Shown here: piece by piece, positions 35,512-48,955 of the stretch
How the letters are laid out: the number at the start of each line of letters is the position of its first letter
Numbering within the stretch: the first letter of the stretch is position 1
NCBI GenBank assembly: GCA_024138025.1
Contig: JAMXBD010003349.1
Location: 1-64,000, forward strand
DNA from: Combretum micranthum
Taxonomy: Eukaryota; Streptophyta; Magnoliopsida; Myrtales; Combretaceae
Length of the DNA stretch: 64,000 bases
Reading direction: 5' to 3'
Made by a program: the position numbers and the translations under genes
The notes under the pieces: generated by a model
Databases searched by the model: none
Told to the model about the DNA's origin: nothing
The model's input: only the letters and a program-made list of their open reading frames with translations

Positions 35512-36606
35512 TTCGATAAATTAAAGAAAAAAATGAAAGTGCAAACCTAATAAGTTTCAAAACATGTTAAATAGTTCAATTTCTCTCTTCAAGCATCATT
35601 GTTATTGTTTCACTATCTCCAATGTTGCATTGGGTTCATTGAAATGGAATTGTCATTATACCTTTATTATTAAGAAATAGCAACTCCCTTATTTGAGATT
35701 ATTTTATATTTAACCATCATTTAAAAAAATTACATAAATGCAACTTCAATAAAAATAATAACATAATTATCATCGCTATATCGCATGTAGGTATAGGATT
35801 TTTTTTATGTATCTCATGTTGATACATGTGTAATTATTCAACATATCTTGCATGACCAATATGCGATATATATTTATACCTATATCTCTTCTTCAACATG
35901 CAATATAACTATTTTTATAAGTTTAACTTAGTATTATCACTATATCTCTTCTTCAACATGTGATACATATAGAAACTTTTATATTTCTTCTTCAACATAC
36001 AGCATACAAATGACAATTTAATAATTTTTTTCTACAATTTGTATTTTTATTTTTATTTTTTTGCAAGAACGGAAGACATGTTTTTCACTCCTTTTTATTT
36101 GGTATGCAAAAAGTTATACTATAAACAATGTCCACTAAGTGATCAATAGCCATGCCAACAACTTCCAACTCACCATGCAAGGATCTTGGATCACCTTAAT
36201 GGGAGATTGCCTTCCTATCATATTAGGATACACCTTAATTTATTGTGATCCACTTTCATATTTGAGTCACATCTTCCCGCTAAAAATAGGCATCGTCAAC
36301 CTCTTATATGACCATGTATGCATTCTTGATATCATATTGTTATCCTATTGAATTAATTTCATAGATTACTAACATGAGCTTTAGAGGAGTCATTCCAAAC
36401 AAACCCCACCACCCACTAACCCTATTTGATTTTGCAGGCTAAAAGGTCCAATCAACCCAATCCTCTACCGATAGTTCTCAAGTGATAATATTTTCGATGA
36501 TTTAATTTGTCAAACAATCTCTTAACTAGAGATCTTTTGGAGTTAACTGTAAGCCAGAGTTATTCTAAGTTTAATAGGGATAATAATTTTATGTTTGAAA
36601 GAACCA
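35512..36606. other. Non-coding spacer with a short triplicated motif
   Basis: TATATCTCTTCTTCAACATG appears near 35881 and 35941, with a variant near 35981, each followed by different sequence. The ORF at 36139-36351 has no recognisable domain. Confidence 0.4.
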
Positions 36607-36942
36607 AGGGTAAATATCTAATTTGGCACTTGGATTTTACATAAAAATTCAATTAGGTATATGAACTTCGAAGTGGTCAATTTAATACGTAATCAAACCT
36701 TTTTATTCCTCTTCAATATTGTTACTCTATTTTCTATCATTGAATTTTTTTACTACTTTTCCTAATACCATTTAGTATAATAGACTACTTCTTTCACATC
36801 AAGATATAGAGTAAATGATGTTAAGTGAAATAATTAAATTAGCCACAAAAAAGTTGTTTTAGTATTAAATTGACGACTTCAAACTTTAGGTACTAATTGA
36901 ATTTTCATGTAAAGTTTATGCATCAAATTTAACATTTCCCCA
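36607..36942. mobile_element. Fold-back MITE with long inverted arms
   Basis: The left arm (about 36607-36695) reads AAGGGTAAATATCTAATTTG ... GTCAATTTAATAC. The right arm (about 36858-36942), reverse complemented, gives GGGGAAATGTTAAATTTG ... GTCAATTTAATAC. A spacer of about 160 bp separates the arms. The arms share motifs with the element at 62368-62586 and a partial copy near 39000-39210. No ORF. Confidence 0.7.
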
Positions 36943-37574
36943 AGAACAAATATCTTTGATTGTTACACATATCCTTGTTAGAACAACGACAAATAAATGT
37001 GCATATTTAGATCAACTAGAAGGGCAAGGTTTTGTGATAGATCAACACCTTCTACTCTTACGCATACCCTTACGCCTTTATGAAAGCTTTGGATAATAAC
37101 TTTTCCTGGATCTACCGATCTAGCATTTGACAGTCAAGTCAATGCAACAACTATAAAGAAAAGTTTATGAGTAATTTAATCGACTTTTCTTTGGCGATTC
37201 GTGACAGAGACAATGAAACCCAGGCCAATGAGGTGCGTCCAAAATAAAACGTATTTAAGAAGGAGGAGGTCATTCTTAGTCATTCCATATTCTTTATATA
37301 TACGTCTTTAACGTGCCTTGAGTTGACACTCATGCATAAATAGAAAACGCCCTAATTCGTTCAATAATAATACTTATTTCATTGGTCTTTATCAGTTGTA
37401 CGTAATACTAACATTGATAAGCTCTTTTCTAAAATTAAAAAAAAAAAAAAAATCCTATGGGTTTCCTTGCACTGAAAAAACTTTCCTTTTCAGTTTTTTC
37501 AATCATATAGTATATGCCAGCACATGAGTTGTACGTGTTAGACAAAGTTTTCACGCTTGAACAAATGTATGATA
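36943..37574. other. Non-coding spacer
   Basis: No feature recognised. Confidence 0.4.
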
Positions 37575-37768
37575 TTAGGTCTATTTATTTGTTCATTTTT
37601 TTATCGTTTTGATTTTATTTTTTTATCATTTTCAAATAAAATATTTGTCGAAAATAAATATCGATAAAAAACAAATATTTTTACTCATAAATCGATCAGA
37701 CAGACGAAATATTGATATAAACATATATGTTATAAATACCGATGCAAAATAGACAATCCAAGCAGACC
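37575..37768. repeat. AT-rich TIR-type repeat
   Basis: The left end GGTCTATTTATTTG and right end CAATCCAAGCAGACCC form imperfect terminal inverted repeats. The interior has AAACAAATATTTTTAC and AAATCGATCAGA, matching (inverted) the copies at 7195-7447 and 37930-38140. Confidence 0.55.
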
Positions 37769-37929
37769 CTTTAGTCTCACGCCATGCGTTTGGATCTAAA
37801 GTATAATATAACTATATGTATAATATATATATATATGTATATGTTAACTTACAATGTGTGGTGAATACAAATATTAAACTTTTTATTATATTAGGTTATG
37901 TGGTTTCTAGTTGTTTTAGACATCTTTTT

Positions 37930-38140
37930 TTTACCTTTTTTTTTTTTTTTGATAATTTGATTTTCATTTGTATTTGTGTTGTATTTGACTTACACATAAA
38001 TCTTATCTATATCTGATATGTTTGATTTATTTATAAATAAAAATATTTATTTTTGGTTATATGTATCTGTTTCTTGATAAATAATTTGAACAGAAACAAC
38101 AGTATGCGCTCGGTATGCCAACAAACCAAACATGCTTAGT
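37930..38140. repeat. AT-rich TIR-type repeat, neighbouring copy
   Basis: ATATGTTTGATTTATTTATA and TATCTGTTTCTTGATAAA match the 7.2-kb copy; ends near CCAACAAACCAAAC. Confidence 0.5.
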
Positions 38141-39934
38141 AGTAAGTACTTCATCCACTTATATACTTATACATAATTATCATTATCTGTGCGCATCATG
38201 TCTTGTAAAAATTACTCTATGCTTGAAATTATGAATAATTATAATTTTTTTTCCTGTGTACACAAATTTGACAAGCAGTTTGTATCACTGAAAACATGAA
38301 TTGAGACTTTTACATTACTTTATTGTAATTATTCCTCATAAAAATAACGGGTATGGATGTATTCGATCCACCACATCACTATACGTTCAGATGGGGATGT
38401 TTAAAAGAGTATGGTGACGTGTGATGTCTGTCATCCTTACTCCATCAAATTAGGTCCTACCCATTTAAGATTATAGTGATAGGAGATAGCAGGAGGCAGA
38501 CCCAATGATATCTTTTGGCAGTTGATCAATCACTTTCACTCGCTTCAAATGCAAAGGTATATCGTATATAAACATGCCTTTTATATATTCATTATATTTG
38601 GCATATTAGGTGAATGTCCTTTGTTAATCACCATTTCACCAGTTGACAACTAGAAGTGTATTAATTAATCTTAATATTTATTAGGAGATCAATCATGAAA
38701 GTGGATCATATTGTGATATAAACTATAGTACTATTTAGGGTAAATCATATTGACCAGTCCTATAAACTCTCTAAATATATCTACACCTCACTTTTTCATA
38801 AATACTAACATATCATCACGTTGTTATTTCCATCTTATGTTACATCAGCATTACTAATTTAATTATTAATATATATTAAATTGGATAAAAATTAAAATAA
38901 ATTTGAAAAAATAAAAAGAAAAAGAAAAAATTTATTTATTTTTTTATCCCAACCAAACATGAGATATTTTATGTATATTATATAATTATGGGAAAATTAA
39001 CTGTATTAAATTTGTTGTTTTAACTTTGCATAAAAAATCTATTTGCTATCTAAACTTTGAAATAATGATCAATTTAACATTTAGTCAAATTTTTGCAAAT
39101 GGTATTAAGGAAGTAGCATAGTGCATATAGCCACGAATTTTTATGCAAAATTCATGTACAAATTTTGACATTTACTTTACAGTTGCTTTATATCATTATT
39201 AAATTGGTTTAAGAATTTGTACTTTCCTTTTCTTAGAGCATCCATATCCCGTTAGGTTTTTACAAGGTTTTTAAAATGCCACAACAGTGTTTTAAAGACC
39301 TCTTTTTGTAAAAACACTTATCACTTTATCTCTAAGGTTATTTACACAAAATCATATATGTCTTTTTAGGTTTAATAGGTGGCTTATACATTTATATAAT
39401 ATACTTAATAAAATAATAAAATTATAAAAAGATGTGATGGACCTTACATTTTGAGATCTTCAACAAAAAATCTGAAAAGTTTTAACTATCTCTCCATCCC
39501 ATAATATCTCAAAAAATGAAATATTTTATATAGGGTTCCATGTTAAGAACCGGGGATGGACATGTTATTGGGGGTTTTCTTATGCTGCTATAGTTTTGTT
39601 TACATGTTATTGATCAGAACGGAAACAAACTGACCGAAGATGACTTCATTAGTTGCATGCATGGAGCTAGAAGAATTTGGTTTCTTTCAATCATACGATT
39701 GGCATAATGACTTTGATTTAAGGATTTCAAGTTAATAATTCTGTACGTTTTACGCTGCGGATACTTGGTAATGATCGCTGTGGAAAAACTAGTGATCGTA
39801 CCGGTGTAACCGCAGCCGAATTGACTAGAACAGATAATGTTGGTCTTCTTTTCGATGTGTATGTGATACTAACTTTAGCTGTAATGTAATTGGGGCTACA
39901 AACGTACTGAGCTGGGCCTTTAATGGCCATAGCT
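38141..39934. other. Non-coding region with a partial fold-back repeat and one unplaced ORF
   Basis: About 38995-39210 resembles half of the 36.6-kb element (CTATCTAAACTTTGAAAT, ATCAATTTAACATTTAGTC). At 39727-39930 a 67-codon minus-strand ORF overlaps a similar-length plus-strand open frame; neither shows a known domain, so no gene is called. Confidence 0.4.
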
Positions 39935-40540
39935 TTGCTAGTTTAAAATTTAATAAGCTCGAATTTGAGTTCGGGCTAAATTTTTTATCAAACTTGAAAT
40001 TTATATTCGAACTCAGCTCATTTAGCTAAACATGTTTTAGTTCAGGCTCAAATTCAAGCTCGGCTTGTTTATGAAACGAACTTAAGAGCTAAGCCTAGAT
40101 TCTTATTGAGCTTATTGAGCTTTTATCGAGCCTGAGATCTAAGCTTGAACTTGTCTCGTTTAAATAACACATTTTTCATTTTTTTTTCAAATCTAAAATA
40201 TAATATATATGCATTGCTATAAAAACATATACATAAATAATAGAAATTATTTTTCTAGTTTTAATTATGTAGTTACATATAATATATCATGTATAAAAAA
40301 TTCACAAATATACAAACAAGTTTACTAACAAGCATATTAATAAGCTTACTCGCGAGCCTCTTTACGAACTTAAATAAGTTTATTCATGAGCCGGCTCGCG
40401 AGCCTAATTAAAGATCGAGTTTAGGTTTTTTAGATAAATGAACATTACTTTAGGTACAAACTTAGCTAGTTTACTAATCGAACTCAAGTAGCTCATGTTC
40501 AACTGGGCTCGTTTATAATCCTAAATGTGGTGTTATGGAG
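39935..40540. repeat. AGCTC/GAGCT-rich dispersed repeat, copy 3
   Basis: Same motif style as 3226-3805 (AAGCTCGAATTTGAG, CAAGCTCGGC, GAGCCGGCTCGCGAGCC), including ATATAATATATCATGTATAAAA at the centre. That motif also appears in copy 1 (ATATAATATATCATATATAAAA). Confidence 0.55.
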
Positions 40541-43399
40541 CCAAAGGCTTGGACGCACAATTGTCAAATTACATTGCTTACATACTTATTTTCAAAGCAA
40601 CAAGAGACATGAGAAAGATATATTAAACTTTCTTTTCTTTTGTTTTTTTTTATTTTTCTAATTCTTTTTTCTTTTTAGAATTAATTTTATTATTATATAT
40701 ATAATAAATGTTTCATGTTTGGTGCAATTTTAAAAAAAAAAATTCATTTTTTATTCTATCCATTTTTTTTAATATTCAAGATAATTTATTATATATTGGA
40801 ATTATAATATTTAAATAACTAATGATACTAGCACAGAGAGTGAAAGGGATGACACATTATTTTATGTCTTGTTAAAATTGATTTAGGTAATAATACCAAG
40901 GTAAGTGTTGTATTTGAAAAAGTAGGTGTCAGTTTTTTCTTTTAAATTTATAGGTTTTGTCATTGTGATTTACCTTACTAATAATTAAATTGAGAAAAGT
41001 ATTTAACAAATCAGCCATATTTGTGTTAAAAATTAATTAAGTCTCATATGTTTCAATTAACGCGTAAATGTCACATTTGAGGATAGCCCCGACAAATACT
41101 AGTTGATCATAATTCATTAACCTAGGATACCTAGCACACTTACTCAACTCGAGCAAGGGCACTAGTGATGCTGGTGATGATAATGATGATGCTTGTCCCA
41201 CGTATAATAGCAACAACGGATAGATAGCTAATAGTGGTATTGTGTTATTTTTTCAAATACGTGAATCTATAATAATATAGTTATGTTATAACTATATTAT
41301 TGCTTTGCTAATTATACCAAGATTTGTATGTTTTTCCCTATTTATGGTGTTTGATGGACTTAATTGCATCCAAATGTATTAGTTTTTTTGCATTTTTTTT
41401 AGATAAACTTTAAACCATATGTTAAAATTATTCAATTCAATCTTTCAATTTTAAAGTGAAATTATGTATAATACATTGTTATAATTATATATAATATAGT
41501 AATATATAAATTCTTTATACGTAAAATTAATTTGTTATACACATTCATAAATATAATAATATGTATAAATTATATTATAATTGCATATGTATATTATATA
41601 TAATTAACTGTAGATAAAAAAAAAAAAAGTGTTTAATGAAACAAGACTTGTAGCTGATGTAGCAAAAGCATGAGTCACCTCATATGGCTCCAACCTTTGT
41701 AAAACATAGGAGGTGCGTGGACTCATCTCTTTTGGCCTACTAAGGCAATTTTAAGCCCTTTTTAGGCGGAAAAATATCGCCTAAGTAGGTCCATAACATA
41801 TTGGTGCACATAAACTTTATCTATTTTTATGTTTAATACTTGAAATTTAAAATTTTTAATTTAGTATCTAAGTATTTTAGTTTTTACAATTAACAATTTA
41901 AATTTTATCAATTTTTACAATTAAGTACCTAATGCAAATATTATAAATGATCTCAAAAAAATTTGTAAGTACTAAATTAACACTTTTAACCAATAGAAGA
42001 AAAGTTCAAGTACTAAATATGATTCTACACTCAATTAATTCGTTTTTCCTAAAATTCAATAAAGTGCTTACATTTTAAATAAGTCATTTGTTTCTTTATG
42101 TTTATATGATTGTGTAAAGATCGTCAAGCAAAACCAGGCGTATCCAGTCCCTAGCCACATGTAATCCTGCTGTATTACATGTAAAGTTATCTTTAAAGAA
42201 GGTGATTATAAATGTTTGTCTAAATATGCCATAAGAACCATTTCAAAAACTATTCATTAGGAGTAGTGTCTTACATACTATTACAAAAGCTCATTGTTCT
42301 TCCAAAGCATAACAACAGATTAAATACACATATATTACAAACCTAAGACAAGATTAAACCTTAACAATCTTCAAACAAGTTTGAAAAGTCTTTAGTAGTT
42401 ACATTATCCATAAAAAAACATTTTTTTTCTAATCTATTAATAAAACATAGGTCATCATAGTCAGGATCCCTAGTCATCCCATTCATCTAGAAAATTCTCG
42501 AAATCTATCCCATATCCCAACTAATCATAGAATTCGTCTTCATCTACACCTAAAATAATAAATTATCACCAAAAGCCCAATACGCAAGTAACACAAACAA
42601 ATACATTGTGGCACACAATCTTTGTCTAATACAATGCAACAATCATTGAATTATTAATCTTTAATTAAGTAAATCAAATCAACATAGGAGTATTCAAACT
42701 CCAGAGACAAGTCATTGGGAACCTGAGGGTCCTAAGTAACAGCAGTTGCTTAGGAGGTTGACATAGGCAGTCTGAATACCTATATCTCCTATATCTAACT
42801 GAAAAGGAAAATAGCTTCATCCATGGTTCACAATCGTTTCTCATATTTATTTAACTTAATCCATAATACCACTTAGTTCAATCGGTCCATAAATGTAAAC
42901 TAAATCATATTACTTCCTTTTAAGAATAAGTAAATGTTATGCCAATACCGTTACTCATATCGACTATCTGTTGAGACACTTATAATGCGTCATTGCATAA
43001 TGACAAAGAGTAGTCTAAGCGTCTAACTATCATGTTAATAACATCAACCGGGTTGCCGCTCCCCGAACCGAATTCAATGACATATGCACAAACAATTCAA
43101 ACACTTTTTAGGTCATCTTTAATTATAGTTGAGTTAAGATATGCCTATCCTAGCTTCCAAAAATTAAGTTTCTGAGTACCTAAAACGTCTAATAAAAGAC
43201 CATTAGTTAGACTCAATTGAGAAGAAGAATTTGTAAGAACATAATTCAATTCATATAAAATTGAATATTAATCACATGCAATTACTAAGCTCTCCATCTA
43301 GTACAAAACTTAAATAATAAAACTCATATTAAATCATAATTTAGTATTTATACACAAAAAATATAATATATTTCTTTATTTTAATTTTGAAAATAAAAT
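40541..43399. other. Non-coding spacer
   Basis: No gene recognised. 41830-42050 carries TTAATTTAGTATCTAAG-type phrases related to the fold-back families but too decayed to bound. 41680-41800 shares CTCTTTTGGC-TACTAAGGCAA with 61050-61075. Confidence 0.4.
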
Positions 43400-44350
43400 T
43401 TAATTAATATTTTTTTAAGGTGTATGGCTAGATACACGCCATGCACATCCCTGTGTTCCCTGTAGGCTAGAAACAAGTGAAATACATGTCTTGTGTTTGA
43501 TTTGTGAAATTTGCTCAGAGAGAAACACAGATAGGGCATGCTATGTTTTCCTATGTTTCTATATAATACAAAGCATGAAAACATCTAGAAAGAAACACGA
43601 TTTGATACAGGAGGTCGTGTTCAGCCGTGTATCAATTTAACTAATTCTTTTCGAAAACAGAGAGAAGCATGGCAAAGTGCACGAAACCATGATCCAATCA
43701 TGTTGTCACGTTTTTCTTCTTTGTTCACTACATAGTGAGAAGCACGGTTGAATACATATGGCCATGTTTTCCTCATGTTTCTCCTTAAGTAGTATTATTT
43801 CGAGGGCTTGACAAGATATATGCCCAAAACATTACCCCATGTTTCCTCGATGTACTCCTTTGAAAAACAAGGCATATATGTTTTAAAACTTAACATCAAA
43901 TTTTCACTTTTATTAGCTTACATGCACTCAAACATGCTCAAAAGCATCATACACATATAAATTCCACATTTCCTTCATCAAACAACATCCACTTCAACTT
44001 CACAACCTTCCACGCTACACCAAACTCATATCTACAAAAAGTAACTACAACACTTCCATATACTCATCTATTACAACTTCATAAATCTATTTGGTTCTAT
44101 AAATCTACATAGCCCACCAATATCGCATTCAACTCATTAAGAAATTATCAAAACAGGAAATCATGCTTATATATGTAGAAAACAAACGAATAATAAAAAA
44201 TAAAAGATAAAAAATAAAAGCATGCAAAACTCACCTTGTCTAGCTTTTGACTTGAAAATGGACTTTTGATAAGAATCTTGAATGGATGATTTGTAAAATT
44301 TCAATGAAAAATGGTTGTGTTCAGCTTTGTCCTTGGAAATGTCAGTTGGA
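43400..44350. other. Possible decayed LTR sequence
   Basis: Contains repeated phrases such as GAAACACAGATAGGGCATG, GGTCGTGTTCAGCCGTGTATC and AGAAGCACGGTTG. Similar wording occurs at about 50100-50400 (GGCCGTGTATCACCCATGTA). This resembles old gypsy LTRs, but edges and internal genes are missing. Confidence 0.3.
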
Positions 44351-45975
44351 TCTATTTTGGTTTGTAATGTTTGACAAAATTTGCTTTGTTATCATCTAAT
44401 AGCTCTTTTGACTTTTGAGGCAACTAAAAGTAAAAGAAAAGGCCATGGGCTTAAGCTTGAGCTTGAGCTCAAAAATTTGCTTGGTTTTGAGTTTGTTTTG
44501 TTGAAATCATGCACTCAACTTACACAAACAAGCAATACAAATAGTAAGACTAAATTTTACCAACACATTACTATTTATTGCTAACTTTCACATATCAATC
44601 AAGTAGAACATATACATGCATATTAAATGATTAAATAAATAAAGCTTATTTAAATCATGACAAATTGCACCAATTAAATCGTTCTTTTTAGCATTTCTCT
44701 CTCTCATAGGTAGCTTAAGTATAGAGAGAATTTAAATGATTAATTTAAAACATAAAATAAATCTTATTTAAATCATGACAAAAACTTAGAGGACTTAATT
44801 AACCCAATTAAACATAAGAAAATTCTATAGTGCCATCCATAAAATAATCTAGTCAACTATTAAAATAAAATATAATAATTAATATGTTAAGTATTAGATC
44901 ACATTTTGATATAAATCTAAACCGTTAAATAACCGATAAGATAGATGCCATTAAAAAGTATAACAGAACAATAAAATTTTTTATTAAACATAGGTAATCC
45001 ATAGATTTTGCAAAGCGCTTTTCGTCAATTAGGTGTCAAAAATAGGAAATTAAAATGATGTATAGGATATTGCCAAAAAAATTTTACATATAAAGCAGTG
45101 GAATGAGTAGTTTGACAACTATTTTTCATATTTTACATATACATTAAAATCTTATTAATATTTATTTATTATAAATTAATAATCATATAGTATAATACCA
45201 AATAATTTTTTTTTCTCGACGTTGTTTTTGCTTTCAGCTTGCCGCACATAACATACCATATACGCTATGGTTATACTTTATCTAAATATGGAATCTACTC
45301 ATCAATGTTGCGACAAAAACATTATATCTTATTTGAAGATCGCATTCTATTTGTCGAAGTCGGCATAACAAGCATTCTACAAAGAAAAAAAAAAAAAAAA
45401 AAGCCAACTCAAGGACGACTGTGGCTTCAATTATTCCCAAGAGAGTCATCCGTGCATATATATTAGAAAGAGGGGAAAAGAGAAGATATTAATTTTTATT
45501 TTATTCTGTCAAGAGATCTTAAATTTCTATTATTGCTATATTTTTAATGTTATTTATTACATATGCTGATATTGGAAAAATCTGTAATCATATCAGCTCA
45601 AGATCATATACAGGATAACATAACATGCAAATTAATAATGATAAAATTAATGGATATAGAGGTTAATATGGAAAGAATTATGTCGGTTTCAAATTGTTTT
45701 TGCACTATAATCTGTAACTATTAATAATGTACCAAGAGTTCCATACGTTGGATTTGGAATATCCGTAATTACTATAATATTATTTTTGCTATAGCTTATT
45801 TTATTAGTTCAATGTACGAAAAATGCCACAAAGATCTAGATTTGAAGAATAAGCTGGTCTCTCAGCTCTGCTCAGCTCAGCTCTGCTGTGTGTTGGCAAA
45901 AGAGTCGCCGCAAACATAGGCATCATATGGGATCTCACCCCACACACTCTCACAAATACATACACACATATTCAC
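44351..45975. other. Non-coding spacer
   Basis: ORFs here are low-complexity or lack domains. 45845-45900 has a small tandem of CTCAGCTCTGCT units before a GC-richer stretch that looks like a plant 5' leader, yet no coding exon follows. Confidence 0.4.
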
Positions 45976-46001
45976 AGAGAGAGAGAGAGAGAGAGAGAGA
46001 G
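45976..46001. repeat. AG microsatellite, 13 units
   Basis: Uninterrupted (AG)13. Confidence 0.95.
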
Positions 46002-46750
46002 GAACATGTTAAGTAAGAGTGTATGGGTTGGAGATCACATGTCCATGTTTTACGGAAGATAGTTGTTTTTCACTTGGCTTGACTCGTATATATTTATATA
46101 TATAGTATATAGTATTAGATTGTAGCTAAGGGAATTATGCATTAATTAGGAAGTGAATTGTGCGATTATTAAGAAATACCTTCGTTATTGGCAATCTTGT
46201 TTATGTTGTTCTGACCGTAGTTTGGTGTGTACTGCCAACCTTAGCTCAATTTTTTTTTTTTTTATATTACTTCTAAAAATTCTCCTTATTCCCCAAAAAA
46301 TTAAAATCAAAATAGTATAAAAAAATATAGCTAGAGTATATAGGCCCCTAAATTTGACTCTCTCTTTCTCTCTGTCTGTCTCTCTTTCTTCCGAAATCGA
46401 TAGATATTCTCACAATAGATCATTATTCTGTCATTAACGTGATTACAAGAAAAAAGAATATTAGGGTGACATAATTTTATATGATTTAAGCAACTCACAG
46501 CACATTAAAATAAATAAATACATAAATAAGATTTATTGATTTAACGATAGGAAGTACATTTACAGAACAACCAACATGTGCAGATGATTCATTTGGAAAT
46601 TCTGACGATTACTTTATAGCAATATTATTATTAGTTATGGTTGTTCCTCTGCAAACAAGCTAATATAACGGGAAAATCCCAGTTAAGATTGAAGACACGA
46701 GCTAATGATTAGGACTTATACACACGGTGAAAATGGTGAAATTTTAGAAC
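46002..46750. other. Non-coding spacer
   Basis: AT-rich with a CT-rich tract at about 46360-46390; nothing else recognised. Confidence 0.4.
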
Positions 46751-47060
46751 ATTTTACTAATTTTGGTTTTTAGCAGTTGAGAAAACATGAGATCTAAGTG
46801 AAACAAGGTATTGGAATGAGAGGCCAAAGCTCATGGAGGTCAATGAATGGGAAAATCCTGAAAAAAAAGGCCCTAAAATGTCTATTTGAGTCTGAAATAT
46901 ACTGTTTTGCAAGAGTTATAAGAAAAATGAGCAACATGAGGGGATTACAACTGTTGCACATGATGTTATTTCATCAAAATCAACAAGTGCTGAAATAAAG
47001 GCTGTAATTGCTTCCTTGAGCGAGCATTCATTGGGATGACAACACATCTGTGGGAATTTT
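46751..47060 (+). pseudogene. Unrecognised protein-like remnant
   Basis: Successive frames read like broken coding sequence: SETRYWNERPKLMEVNEW, a stop-containing gap, then EGITTVAHDVISSKSTSAEI and KAVIASLSEHSLG. An overlapping 66-codon ORF in another frame is open. Composition is less AT-rich than the flanks. I do not recognise the family; a copia gag relic is one option. Confidence 0.3.
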
Positions 47061-48955
47061 TTGGTGCTATCATGAAATCTATTATCTATCATTAAAATAG
47101 TTCTTGAGATAATATAATAATTATTTTAGTGATTCGATTATAGATATTTATGAATCTAAGTGGTTTAATAACTTACACAACTAAATTTATGATAAAATGA
47201 ATGAAACTATAGAATTTTTCATAAGTTTATGTCTCCATGTTAGTTTTTAAGAAATTAAAAAAAAAGTTATAATTTTCCTCATATTGAAAAGTACTTGTTT
47301 CATTAATTAGAATATTCATAAGTCATAAGATTTACCTAAGTCAAGAAATATATCAAATATATGCCATTAGCTATTAAAAAAACAAACAAAAAGTATAGAC
47401 GCATTCCACCCTATCATAGAAATACAAATATCCTACAAATGACTCCATGACTTAAGAGTATTACAGAAAAATAATAACTCATCCTTAAATTTTTTTTTCA
47501 AAGACTCCAACGAACCCTTACAACTTCAATATTTCCTTAGATACAAACTAAGCTAATATATTGCAATTTGATCCTCTAACTTGCAATGTACCAATTTAAT
47601 CTCCTTTTGCTTCAATTAGCACAATTACATGAAACTTGACATCATATATTTAGTGTGTCTATGATGAATTGGATTCTTAGTTATTTGGACTAATTTTCTA
47701 CATTATAACATTAATAACAATAGTCTTATTAATAGTCAATTTTGGGATATGAGTCACTAGACCAATCCAACCAATTTGAAGCTTGGGTCAACTTATTAGG
47801 ATCAACTCTAGTTTTATTGACACATGACAAGCTTTTACTCAACAAGTCAACCTTCTAAGCAAGGGCTTAGCAAAGATAGCTCAAATCACTCAGTACGACT
47901 CCACAAGTCCACTATCCTAAAATGGATGCAGATGTGTACCTTCGTGGCTCAATGCTTGTGCTCCAAGCAATTTCTCTTAACTCCTCATTACTCTGTGTTT
48001 CCTATACACTATGAGTCATTCTCCAATAAATATCCTCTTTAGAAGCTTTTATAGACAAGTTTGGTGCACTAGTAATTTCTCTATACTATTTTCATTTAAC
48101 TCTTATTTTTGGAAAGCACTAACTTCAACTTAAGAGTGGTTACACTAAATAATCCCCTAGTGTACCTTAACCATTCTTGTTTTGTAGGTCATACTTCATA
48201 AGTCCATAGCCAAGCTTAATCATCCAAAAGCCCATAATAATTTTAAACTAATGACAAATTTTTAGTTGAGATTGATGAAGATCAATTACCTTATTTAGCT
48301 AAATGGTTGGATTTGTAGTAGAGTAGTAGTAACTATATATCTTGTTGTTGATAGTGCCACCACTTCCTACTCCCTTGATACCCATGAGGAAACAGTAGAA
48401 CCAAATGAATATATATATATAATGTATATCTTAATGTGCTATTCAAATAATAAGGCATTTAATCAATTGCTATTGGAAAATCTAATTAAATTCCCATGTT
48501 AACTGCATGTATACTAGATTTTAAGGTCATAGGTACCCTAAAAATCGTTGAGAACACATTCCCATCTACTTTACAAAGTGGCCTAGAGATTCCATACATC
48601 CAAACAAAACATCGGTAACATACATTAAGTTTGTCTAGATGCAGTCACTTGTAATAAGTTTCTAACTAAACATCTATAAGAACCAACTCCAATATCATCT
48701 CTTTTATTTCTACTTTCAATGGTTTTTCAGTATGAACCCATATGGTAGTAATAAGATCACTCTTCTCCATTTTAGTATTTTCTTTTACAACATTTACAAA
48801 GCATACTTTTTATGAGAAATGAAAATACCAACATCTTGTTGACCTATTTATATCTTAGAAATAAAGTGATATGCCCCATGTTATAGATATCTCAAAAATT
48901 CCTTCCATTTCCCTTTTAATTTTGCAATCAATGATCATTATTACATATCATCAAT
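47061..48955. other. Non-coding region, perhaps copia debris
   Basis: Lies downstream (minus direction) of a copia RT remnant, so it may hold the decayed RNase H and LTR, but I could not place motifs with confidence. 47780-48060 is richer in G+C and has AATAAATATCCTC, like an LTR. Confidence 0.35.

Noticed and set aside
35881..36005. Repeated TCTTCTTCAACATG words as a CRISPR-like array
   Set aside because: Only three imperfect copies with irregular spacing in plant nuclear DNA; simple local duplication is enough.
45845..46060. GC-richer sequence plus AG tract as the 5' leader of a gene or a miRNA locus
   Set aside because: The first ATG opens only a 20-codon frame, no coding exon follows, and no known miRNA core sequence was spotted.
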